Assembly: GCF_001295795.1 (NCBI RefSeq)
Contig: NZ_LJHY01000003.1
Coordinates: 124,001-188,000 of the forward strand
Reading direction: 5' to 3'
Source: Novosphingobium sp. AAP83
GTDB lineage: Bacteria; Pseudomonadota; Alphaproteobacteria; Sphingomonadales; Sphingomonadaceae
Length of the DNA: 64,000 nt
The position numbers and the translations under genes are program-made. Shown here piece by piece: positions 38,539 to 47,700 of this stretch; position 1 is the stretch's first letter; the number at the start of each line of letters is the position of its first letter. The notes beneath the pieces are model-generated. The model had not been told where the DNA came from, did no database searches, and saw nothing but the letters and a program-made list of their open reading frames with translations.

Positions 38539-39935
38539 AGTTTATAGGCCTTCTTTGCGAGGTTGTAGGACAGGTCTTGCGCCAGTTCAGCCGCTTCCCA
38601 ATCCTCAATGCGGTGCTCCATCACCAGTTCGGCCAGGAACCCGCAATCGATCCGCCGCGCCACATCATGCCGCGCCGGAATCGAAAGAAACGCGCGGGTA
38701 TCGTCGTTAAAGCCGACAGTGTTATACAGGCCTGCCGTCTCGGTCGTCATATTGCGGAAGCGGCGCATGCCTTCGGGACTATCATGGAACCACCACGCTG
38801 GCCCCAGCTTGAGGCAGGGATAATGCCCCGCCAAGGGTGCCAGTTCGCGGGCATAGGCGCTTTCATCCAGCGTAAACAGGATGATCGAGAGGCGGGGCTC
38901 ATTGCCATAGCGATCCAGCAACGGCTTGAGCGCGTGTACGAAATCGGTGCGCATGGGGATGTCAGCCCCCTTATCGCGCCCGAATTGTTCGAATACAGCG
39001 GCGTTGTGATTGCGGAAACTGCCGGGGTGGATCTGCATGACAAGCCCGTCATCAACACTCATCCCGGCCATCTCGGTCAGCATCTGGGCGCGGAACAGTT
39101 CGGCATCAGCGTGGGAAAACTGGCCGGAAACAACGCGCGCGAACAGCGCTTCGGTTTCTGCGCTTGAAAGATTGGCCGTCGCCGCCGTGGGGTGGCCGTG
39201 ATCGGTGCTGGTCGCGCCCATCTGCGCAAAGAACGCACGCCGCTTGCGGTGCGCCGCCAGATAGCCAGACCATGTGCAGCAATCTTCGCCGGTGAGCGCC
39301 GAGAAGGTATCAAGATTGTCGCGGAAACCTTCGAATTCGGGATCGACCACGGGATCGGGGCGATAGGCGGTTATGACGCGCCCCTGCCAGCCGCTGGCAC
39401 GGATCGCAGCATGATGCTCAAGCGTATCAAGAGGGCTTTCGGTGGTAGCCAGCACTTCGATGTTGAAGCGTGCAAACAGCGCGCGCGGGCGGAACGCCTC
39501 GGTGGCGAGGCTTTCGGTGATCGTATCGTAATAGTGGTCAGATGTTTCAGCGCTCAACTGCACATCAATGCCAAACCCTTCGGCAAAGACCCAATCGAGC
39601 CACATCCGCGAAGGCGTGCCCCGGAACAGGTGATAGCGCTCGGCCAGCAAGCGCCACGCGGCACGCGGATCGGCGTTCTTGTTGCGCACACCCAGATCGG
39701 GCAACGCGATGCCTTGCGAATAGAGCATGCGGAACACGTAATGATCGGGCACGATCAGCATCTCGGTGGCGTTGCCAAAGCCCTCGTCCTGCGCGAACCA
39801 GCGCGGATCGGTATGGCCATGCGGGCTGATGATAGGCAGCCCTGCAACGCTGGCATAAAGCTCACGCGCCAGACCGCGAACCGAAGGATCGACCGGCAAG
39901 AGGCGGTCCGGGTGCAGTTCAAGTTTACGCGGCAT
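38535..39935 (-). CDS. uxaC: Glucuronate (uronate) isomerase
   Basis: A 466-residue isomerase of the amidohydrolase superfamily that converts glucuronate to fructuronate (and galacturonate to tagaturonate). Recognised blocks are LPIISPHGHTDPRWFA (metal ligands HxH), LDWVFAEGFGID, TTESPLDTLEHH, VVDPEFEGFRDN, MGATSTDHGHPTA, GLVMQIHPGSFRNHN and FNDDTRAFLSIPARHDVARRIDCGFLA. ATG at 39935 follows GGAAGA. It is the first gene of an uxaC-uxuB unit. No kinase, aldolase or mannonate dehydratase of the later pathway is in the window. Confidence 0.95.
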   Translation of the reverse strand: MPRKLELHPDRLLPVDPSVRGLARELYASVAGLPIISPHGHTDPRWFAQDEGFGNATEMLIVPDHYVFRMLYSQGIALPDLGVRNKNADPRAAWRLLAERYHLFRGTPSRMWLDWVFAEGFGIDVQLSAETSDHYYDTITESLATEAFRPRALFARFNIEVLATTESPLDTLEHHAAIRASGWQGRVITAYRPDPVVDPEFEGFRDNLDTFSALTGEDCCTWSGYLAAHRKRRAFFAQMGATSTDHGHPTAATANLSSAETEALFARVVSGQFSHADAELFRAQMLTEMAGMSVDDGLVMQIHPGSFRNHNAAVFEQFGRDKGADIPMRTDFVHALKPLLDRYGNEPRLSIILFTLDESAYARELAPLAGHYPCLKLGPAWWFHDSPEGMRRFRNMTTETAGLYNTVGFNDDTRAFLSIPARHDVARRIDCGFLAELVMEHRIEDWEAAELAQDLSYNLAKKAYKL

Positions 39936-40124
39936 CGATCTTCCAAACGTCGTTATGCTTTGTCGCAACGGCTAGCCCCTTGCGTGGCCACCCCTGCTCC
40001 TGGGCTGGTGCCGGGTTTATCACTCTGCTCTGATCGGTGAAACGACGATTGCAAAATTGCGCATACGAAATCATGCCTGCCTTACCGGGCTCTTGCAGCC
40101 TGCCGGAAGTCGCAATCTTTTCTG

Positions 40125-40400
40125 CTATTCCTTGGGCTTAACCGTAACCCAAACGTCCACCGGCGTCACAACCTTGCCCGGTGCCGGCTTGCCGATGTCG
40201 ATCCGTTCGGCGGTGACCAGTTCGCCACTTTCCAGATTGAAGCTCGCCCAAGGCTTGGGCATGCGCCCGAATGTCATCTTCTGGATCGGCCGTCCGGTGA
40301 CGGTGTTCATGATTGTTGCTGTAATGCCCATGAGTCGGCGGCTAGCGCTGCCGGGGGCATCCTGTCCACCGCACCACTGGGGATAAGTACCGCTATCCAA
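40125..40400 (-). CDS. Small hypothetical protein
   Basis: A frame of 91 codons beginning with TTG at 40400 looks protein-like: TYPQWCGGQDAPGSASRRL, ITATIMNTVTGRPIQK and a Pro/Val-rich end. The open frame extends upstream to a stop near 40450 without ATG, and the peptide CDCQNRYVFAEKRL there also looks natural, so the real start is uncertain or the 5' end is damaged. I recognise no family. It lies between uxaC and a DUF6481-like gene. Confidence 0.4.
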   Translation of the reverse strand: MDSGTYPQWCGGQDAPGSASRRLMGITATIMNTVTGRPIQKMTFGRMPKPWASFNLESGELVTAERIDIGKPAPGKVVTPVDVWVTVKPKE

Positions 40401-40594
40401 GCGTTTTTCAGCAAAGACGTATCGGTTCTGGCAATCGCAAGCAAAGTCGTGCTAGGGGCACCCCTGCAAACTTGGCATTCATGGAAAGCAGGCGCTAACG
40501 GCTCCTTCTTCCATCACGGCAAGACCTTGCAAAGCCGGCACGATACTTTGCTGTCGGCACAACTTTCAACTTAAAGGTTTTCGAGTACAGATTG

Positions 40595-40927
40595 ATGGCA
40601 GGATACAAGGAACCAGGATTTAACGACCGGATCTCGGCAGCCGCAACAGCGCGCGCCAAGGCGCTTGCCCGTTTGCAGGCAAAGCCCGTCATCGATCCCG
40701 CAGCATTGGCCGAGAAAATCGCCAAAGCTGCCGAACGCGAAGCAGCACAAGCTGCCAAACGCGCCGCCGCACTGGCAGAGCGCGAAGAAAAGCGCGCGGC
40801 CGAGGCTGCCCGCAAGCAGGAATTGGCTGAGGCGGCGCAAGCTGCGATCAAGCCCGAAATGACCGAGGCCGAGCGCAAGGCGGCCCGCGATGCGCGTTAC
40901 GCCGCGCGCAAGGCACGCAAGAAGTAG
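40595..40927 (+). CDS. DUF6481-like basic coiled-coil protein
   Basis: A 110-residue Ala/Lys/Glu/Arg-rich protein beginning MAGYKEPGFNDRISAA, the opening I associate with DUF6481. Nearly all of it should form one long helix or coiled coil (AEKIAKAAEREAAQAAKRAA and following), ending in a basic ARKARKK tail. It may bind nucleic acid or ribosomes (guess from charge only). The spermidine-synthase-like frame begins within a few codons after its stop. Confidence 0.75.
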   Translation: MAGYKEPGFNDRISAAATARAKALARLQAKPVIDPAALAEKIAKAAEREAAQAAKRAAALAEREEKRAAEAARKQELAEAAQAAIKPEMTEAERKAARDARYAARKARKK

Positions 40928-41013
40928 TACAGGACATCGAAGTTCTAGAACCGCTGCCCGGGCACGATTGGATCGGCACGGCGCACATCCCCAATGGCGT
41001 TGAAATCCGTCTG

Positions 41014-41649
41014 ATGCAGCGTGGTGACGAGTTCACCATCCTGTTGGAACACACCGAATTAATGGGCACGCGCGCCAGTGGCTCGGAAGAAGCACTGGCG
41101 ACAATGACCCAGCAGCGGCTGGGTGAACGCGCCGGGGCCGATTGGCTGATCGGCGGTTATGGCATGGGCTTCACGTTGCGTGCCGCACTCGGCTGTGTGG
41201 CCGACGATGCTTCGATAACGGTGGCCGAAATCGTGCCCGAAATCATCGAATGGGCGCGCGGGCCGATGCATGTGCTGACTGACGGCTGCCTTGATGATCC
41301 GCGCGTGATGATGGTCAATGGCGATGTCGCCTTGCTGATCGATTCAGCGCGCGAGGCCTATGACGCGATCCTGCTCGATGTTGACAACGGCCCCGACGGG
41401 TTGACCCGCGAAGTCAACGACGAGCTTTATCACCGCGATGGCTTGCAAGCCGCAATGGCCGCGCTGCGCCATGGCGGCATCCTCGCGATCTGGTCAGCCG
41501 AACACGACGAAGCTTTCGCCAAACGCCTTGCCGATACCGGCTTCGACGTGGACGAAGTGATCGTGCGCGAAGTGCTCGACCCGCGCGACGTAGACACGAA
41601 CGGCGAAAAAGGCGGGCGACACATTATCTGGTTCGCCCAAAAGCCCTAA
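41014..41649 (+). CDS. Spermidine-synthase-like SAM-binding protein
   Basis: At least 211 residues of a spermidine-synthase-fold protein: GTRASGSEEALATM, LIGGYGMGFTLRAALG (nucleotide-binding loop), ITVAEIVPEIIEWARGP, YDAILLDVDNGPDGLTR and HGGILAIWSAEHD. Sphingomonad members are annotated as spermidine synthases but lack proof of activity. The frame stays open upstream of the ATG at 41014 for about 60 codons, and the last 25 (PGHDWIGTAHIPNGVEIRL) fit the family's N-terminus, yet no ATG, GTG or TTG occurs there; a CTG at 40954 is the best candidate. See findings. Confidence 0.8.
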   Translation: MQRGDEFTILLEHTELMGTRASGSEEALATMTQQRLGERAGADWLIGGYGMGFTLRAALGCVADDASITVAEIVPEIIEWARGPMHVLTDGCLDDPRVMMVNGDVALLIDSAREAYDAILLDVDNGPDGLTREVNDELYHRDGLQAAMAALRHGGILAIWSAEHDEAFAKRLADTGFDVDEVIVREVLDPRDVDTNGEKGGRHIIWFAQKP

Positions 41650-41652
41650 GCC

Positions 41653-44600
41653 TTAACGTGTTGCACTGCCCGGTGCTACTGGCGCGCTTTCCGCCACCAG
41701 CGGTTTCGCCCCATCCCCCAGCACAATGAATGCCGCCCAATAGAACGGGTGCGAGGTGTTGGGATCATCCATCAGCTTGTTCTGCGCCGATGACAACGCG
41801 TCTGCCAGTTCCTGCCCCGGCTTCGATCCGATCACGCCACCGATCAGCCGCTTGGTCGCGTCGAAATCATCCGGCACTGGCCAGTGGCTGGCGATGACCG
41901 TACGCGCCCCTGCGCCCACGAATGCGCGAACAAGACCATCAAGCGCATAGTTCCCGCCAGACGTCACGCCCGCTTCGCGGCTGGCCGCAACCGTGGCCAT
42001 GCCCGCCGTATCGCAGGCCGACAGAATCACCAGATCCGCATTCAGCCGCAAATCGAAGATTTCGCGGAAGCTGAGCAAGCCGTCCGATCCATCCGCGCCG
42101 AAGCTGGTGACCAGCGCAGGCCTTGCCGGACAATCGGCGCGCGGTGCGGTGACCAGCCCGTGCGTGGCAAAGTGCAAGACGCGATACTGGTCAAGATCGG
42201 TGGACGATAGCAGCGCGCTGTCGTTGAACGCAGCTTCAGTCAGCACCGCACTGCCGCCGAGCTTCAGTGTACGCTGGGCGTACAATAATTCATCGGCGGA
42301 AATGGGGTTTTGCCAGGTGGCCAGCGGCCAGTCACATTCATCCGCCACCGCCGTCAGCGGGCGCGCCGATGGCTTGGCATTCTTGCCCAGCCCCAGATAA
42401 TTGCGCGGCGCGGTGGATGCAGCCAGCTTGCGCAAATCAAGGAAGCCGCGCGAGCTGACCGCGATTGAAACTTCGCGCCCCCTGCCCAGCCAATCGATCC
42501 CGGTGAAATCGAACGGATCGCCATCGGGGCTTTCCATGCGCTCGGCATAATCGGCCATGCCTTTGTCCGATGCCACCAGCACGGTTGGCGGAAGCTGCAA
42601 CATCCCGCCATCGGGTTCGAATATCAGGTGCTTCACTTGCGGCAGCCGCTCTTCAATCGGGGAAAACAACTGTTTGTAAAGCGCGCGGGACTTGTCGAGA
42701 TCAAAGGGATAATTGACCTGTTGGCCATTCTCGACCTTGACGATCGTATCGCGAATTTCCTGAACCGACGTGTTCAACCGGTCAGGTGTCAGGCCAGTAT
42801 CGAACACTTGCGCAGACGATGATGTAGCAACCAGGCTGTAGACATTATTGCCCACAATCATCAGCTTGTAATAAGCCTCACCGGTTTTGAGCGCGCTCTG
42901 CATTTCGGCAAGGGTAACGCGCTTTGGCGCAAGCACATTATAGCGCGGATAGGCCGCCAGCTTGCTGACAAGCGCGGTCTGGTCGCGCTGCATCGACGCC
43001 AGATTTTCCTGCGCAGTCTTCAATGCCGCAAGGTCTTGTGCGGTGGGCGCGTCAATCGCACCCAGCGCAGTCACCGTCGCATCAAGCCGTGCAATCTCGC
43101 GGGTGCGGTTAACAGACAGGCGGAAAAGCGCCGAAGCCTCGTCGTTGCCTTCGGACAATTGGCGGGCCAGCACGGCCTGCGTCTGCGCAACGCCGGGCCG
43201 TTGCAGGATTTGCGATGCGTTGAACAGCGCTGTCGACGCCGCATCATCGCCCTTCTTCGCCAATAGCCCGAAATAGGGCGCGAGCAATTCGCGCAAGGTG
43301 GTTCCGGCATCCGGCACAGCCTGGCTTTCTTCCACGACCTTGGCATAAAGCGCGAGCGCGCCTGCCTCATCGCCCGAACGCCCCAACCAGCCGGCCTTGC
43401 GCGCCTGCGCCGAAAGCAGCGCGGGCGATTGCGGAAAAGCGCTGGCGATCAGGCGGATCGAGCGATCAAATGCTGCTCCGGCATCGGAACCGCGCCCTTG
43501 CGCTTCGGCCAGCAGCGCCTGTTCCATCCGGATTTCCGAGCGCAACCACGCCGCCGAGGTAATGCGTCCGCCGCGCACCGCATCTATCCTGCTTTCAGCG
43601 GCCTGAAAACCGGCTATCGCCACTTCGAACTTGCCTTGGATACGCGCCGCCGTGGCGCGCAGGGCATCGGCCTGCGCATCAAGGATTTCAGCGCGCTCGG
43701 CATCGGACAAATCGGGATTGGCCGCGCCAAGCCGCTTGAGCGCGATACTTTCGCGGTTGATCTCCTCGGCCAGCGGCATATTGATTACCCCTGCCGACAG
43801 GCTTTCCCGATCGAATGAAGCGGCCATATTGGTCACATCGGCATCAAGCGCCTTCAGCGCGGCAACCGCGCGATGCTGGTTGAGCTGGTTGATCGCCCGG
43901 TAATTGCGGATCAGGCGCTGGCTCACACCATCGCTTTTCGAAGCAGACGCGCTCGCCTGTGCAAACAGGCGATCAGCGGCAGAGAAATTGCCAAGGTTGG
44001 ATTGCTGCAAGCCTTGATTGGCCAGTGCTTCGGCAAAACCGTCGGCATTCGACGCACGCCCGCGAGCCGCCAGCGCTTCAAAAAACTCTGACGATTCAGC
44101 ATAGCGCCCGCCATTGTTGCGCAAATAGCCTTCATCACGCGCGCCCAGCCGGTCAAGCTGTCCGGCCTGAACGCGGGCAAAAGCGGCAGGATCACTCACC
44201 TCCGTGGTCGCCACGCGGATTTCGCCGGGCACTGTGGCATCGCGAACCGCACTGGCAAGCGCAAGCTGCAAGGCCGGATCATAACCCGCCAGACCTTCCA
44301 CGAAATACGTTACTTTTCCGTGCTTTACGACGTATCTTTTATAATCGATGCCAGCTTTCGCGTCTGTGCAAGTAACGGCATCGGCATTGCCCAATCCGGT
44401 GATAGCCACCGTTTTCGGCGCACTGCAATCAAACGCAACGCCGGCAAAGTCCGATGGCTCGGCCGCAATAGCAACATCGCGGCGTACCGCGATCATCGTG
44501 CCGATAGCTCCGGCAGCATCGCGGCAAGTCAGGCGGTAGCCGCGGTCAAACAAACCGTTCAACCGCTTGTCGAGCGGAGCGTTTTGCGCTGTGCAGGTGA

Positions 44601-44772
44601 CGCCGCTGGTGCCGACGCGGAAAGAATTGCGCACCGAGAGCGGTTGCCCGTCCTTGCCCGCGCCCAGCGCCGGGACGGAAAGCCCGGCAATTGAAAGAAC
44701 AAGTGCGGCCTGCCCGAGCAGGCTGGCGCGACGGACGATCCGGCTGGCCGGTGCGCAGTTCTGGGTGCTCAC
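41653..44772 (-). CDS. Exported CHAT-domain (caspase-like) protein of a two-partner-secretion operon
   Basis: A 1039-residue protein with a signal peptide (RRASLLGQAALVLSIAGLSVPALGA, residues 14-38). Residues 200-560 are helical and TPR-like (AEALANQGLQQSNLGNFSAADRLFAQA and similar). The C-terminal CHAT domain has the caspase-type dyad H871 (LHFATHG) and C920 (ILSACDTAG), with RTVIASHWPVPD and PFYWAAFIVLGDG at the end. Both catalytic residues are present, so it is likely an active cysteine protease. Its GTG start overlaps the tpsA stop (GTGA). It should act in the periplasm or outside; possible targets are TpsA or neighbouring cells' proteins (inference). Confidence 0.9.
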   Translation of the reverse strand: MSTQNCAPASRIVRRASLLGQAALVLSIAGLSVPALGAGKDGQPLSVRNSFRVGTSGVTCTAQNAPLDKRLNGLFDRGYRLTCRDAAGAIGTMIAVRRDVAIAAEPSDFAGVAFDCSAPKTVAITGLGNADAVTCTDAKAGIDYKRYVVKHGKVTYFVEGLAGYDPALQLALASAVRDATVPGEIRVATTEVSDPAAFARVQAGQLDRLGARDEGYLRNNGGRYAESSEFFEALAARGRASNADGFAEALANQGLQQSNLGNFSAADRLFAQASASASKSDGVSQRLIRNYRAINQLNQHRAVAALKALDADVTNMAASFDRESLSAGVINMPLAEEINRESIALKRLGAANPDLSDAERAEILDAQADALRATAARIQGKFEVAIAGFQAAESRIDAVRGGRITSAAWLRSEIRMEQALLAEAQGRGSDAGAAFDRSIRLIASAFPQSPALLSAQARKAGWLGRSGDEAGALALYAKVVEESQAVPDAGTTLRELLAPYFGLLAKKGDDAASTALFNASQILQRPGVAQTQAVLARQLSEGNDEASALFRLSVNRTREIARLDATVTALGAIDAPTAQDLAALKTAQENLASMQRDQTALVSKLAAYPRYNVLAPKRVTLAEMQSALKTGEAYYKLMIVGNNVYSLVATSSSAQVFDTGLTPDRLNTSVQEIRDTIVKVENGQQVNYPFDLDKSRALYKQLFSPIEERLPQVKHLIFEPDGGMLQLPPTVLVASDKGMADYAERMESPDGDPFDFTGIDWLGRGREVSIAVSSRGFLDLRKLAASTAPRNYLGLGKNAKPSARPLTAVADECDWPLATWQNPISADELLYAQRTLKLGGSAVLTEAAFNDSALLSSTDLDQYRVLHFATHGLVTAPRADCPARPALVTSFGADGSDGLLSFREIFDLRLNADLVILSACDTAGMATVAASREAGVTSGGNYALDGLVRAFVGAGARTVIASHWPVPDDFDATKRLIGGVIGSKPGQELADALSSAQNKLMDDPNTSHPFYWAAFIVLGDGAKPLVAESAPVAPGSATR

Positions 44773-47700
44773 TGTGCGGTTCCTTCTGCACTGTTTTCAT
44801 TGACTGCCGAACCGATCAGCGACGGGTTGCCACTGCCCGCAACCGGTTGATCAATTGGGGGTTTTTGTTGAAGCGGCGCGCTGTCAATGATCTGCGGCGG
44901 GGGCGCGATCGGACTGGAGGCGCTTTCCGAGGTAATTGCAGCGGCTACGGCTGCCTCAGCCTCTTCCTGCGCCTCTTCCGTCGCTTGCGCACTCTCGTCG
45001 CTTGCGACACTTACCGATGATGCGGGATCGGGCGTGAACTGCGGTGTGTTGCCAAGCACGTTGGTGGAAACAATCGCAATCTGGCCGGTAATCGCAGGCG
45101 TCGGGTCCAGCAGTTCCTGCGTCGCCGTGCAGGAAGCAGCGTTGAGGGCACAACCATTGACAGCGCTGCTTGCCGTATAGAGCGCCAGTGTATCGATACT
45201 GTTGACGACAAGATCGCGCGCGGCAATTCCCCCGATGACGCCTGCCGGGGTTTGCCATTTGCCGTTCACGATCAACGCGATGCTGGCAGGGCTCGCATTG
45301 GCCGGCGGGGTTACCTCGGAGAGTGCGAAATCGGCAAAGAATCCGGCGGGATCAAGGACCGTACCGGTATTCTGGATGTAGAGCGTTCCGGTGGGGAACA
45401 GATCAAGGCCCAGCGCGCGCAAAACACCTTCAGGGCGGCTGACCGCCGCAGCATTGTTAAGATCATCAACATACCCGACATAGAACGGATCGGCGGCCAA
45501 CCGCTCCAGAATGGACCCGCTGGCGATGTGGATATTGGCCGCCGCAATCTCGACCGTACCGCCCAGCGCGGTGCCGGTCTGCGTGAGCGAAAGCGAGCCG
45601 GTGGCGGCATCGAGTTCAAACCGGCCCGTTGCAAATTCAAGGACATTGCTGCCCGCAAAGCCGCTGCCCGTTACATTGCCGGTAATGCGGATTGAACCGC
45701 CCATGGTTTGGGTATTACGGTTGCCAGTGGCAAACAGGATGCGGCCGCTAGGCCCCGCCACGATGCTTTGGCCGACAGTTCCACCCGCTGTCAGCGCCAG
45801 ATTGCCGATCCGCATGCTGGCGGAACTGGCGGTGCTGCTGGAAGCGCCAATCACCAAGTCGCCCGTCGAGATCAGCCCGAACTCTGCAGCCGACAGGGCA
45901 TAGCCAGTGCCGATAAGACCATCGCCGATCAACGTCTGCTCGCCACCGATGGATACGAGGCGGATGCTGCCGGTCGGGGTTGAATGAAGCCCCGATAGAA
46001 CAGGCCGTCCAGCGGCATCGGTCAGGCTGCCATTATCGATGATCCGGATATCTGCCGAAGCGATAGTGGCAAGGGGCGATATCCAGCGCTGGGTAATGTT
46101 CACCCGTCCGCCTGTTTCAACATCGAGCAAAGCGCTGGTCGTTATGGCCGAACCCGTCATCGCGCCTTGGCTGTAGGAAACAAACCGGCCTGCACTGACC
46201 GCACCGACATTGACGGTGCCGCCGGTCCGGATAGGGGAAGCTGCCAGCAAGGCTGCGTAATCAACCGATGCCGAGCGCAGGAAGCTTTCCGCAGCAAGGC
46301 TGTTGCTGGCGATCAGGACGCGGCCTGTAGGGTTGGTGCTTTGGGCAGGATTGACCGGGTTGGCAGAAGATGCCCCTGCAAACACCCCGCCAGTCGACAC
46401 GTCTGCGCCCGCCAGCAGCACGACATCGCGCGCGTTGATCGGGCCACCCACGCTCAGTGATTGCGGTGTGCTGATCAAAACATCGTTGCGCGCAGTAATT
46501 GCGCCGGTCGTCGCATTGCCGCTTAATGCAGCCACTTTCACCCCTTGGGTGTCAGAACGCAATGATCCGGTACTCAGGGCGCCTCCTGCCACAAGGTTTA
46601 GCCTGTTGGCCGCTACCAGATTGTCCGCGTTCAATGCGCCGTCTGCGGTAATCAGCAGATTGCCCGATCCAGTGGTCGATGGCAGCACAGTGATCGACTG
46701 GCTGGCAAACTCCGCCAGGGTGGCCGCCGTAAACGCAGCGGCAGATACCGCTCCCACCGAGATCGCCCCCCCAGTGGCGACAACAGGGCTTGCGAACACA
46801 AGATTGGCGTCAAAGCCATTGGCCAGTTGCCCGATGGCTTCCATCGACCGGTTGGCAATGAGAACGCGGTTGGATGCATTCAAATTGGTCGTCGAAACAC
46901 TGCCCCCGCTCAGCAGCAGCAGATCGTAAGCCGTGGCTTGCCCGGTGCTGATGTCGCCATTGGCAAAGACATTCAGGTTTGATCCGGCAAAGAGCACGCC
47001 GGCGGTGATGCCACCATCCGAACGCAAGTTGATCGAGTTGAATTCACCATTCATTCCGGTTGGCGTGCCTCCACCAGCAGCAAGGTCGCCAGCAACCAGA
47101 TTACCGATGCTTTCAAGACTTATGTCTGCGGCAGCATTTGCTCTTTCGACATCCATCGTACCAAGGGCCGACAGCGATATGGCCCCGTTTGACGCAATTT
47201 CACCAAACGATGAGTTTGCGCCTGCTGTTCCGAATACTGAACGTGCATCTATGTTTCCATTCACCGTCAGCGCCTGCGATGCGCCAAGCGTTACATCGTT
47301 GCGCGCGGTGATCGCGCCGGTTGCGATACTGCCATTCAGCGTGTTGACGCTGACACCCTGCAAATCGGAAACCAACGCTCCTGTGGAAATCGACCCACTG
47401 GCAGACAAGGCAAGCGCATTGCGCGCCGTCAAATCTGTTGCGGTTAGCACGCCCCCTGCATTGACAAGCAGACTGCCCGAGCCGGTGGTCGAGGCAACGA
47501 CTGTAATCGCGCCGCTGGTAAATGCACCTTGCGTTGCCGCACTAAAGGACGTGGCAGATACCGGGCCATTGATCGTGATCGGGCCGGATGTTGGCACAAC
47601 AGGCGTGGCGGCGAACACAAGATTGGCGTCAAAGCCAATGGCCAGTTGTCCGATGGCTTCCATCGAAGCATTGGCTATGAGCACGCGGTTGGAGGCGTTG

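Noticed and set aside
40057..40386. Open frame of 109 codons on the plus strand
   Set aside because: Opposite to a more protein-like minus-strand frame, without a ribosome site.
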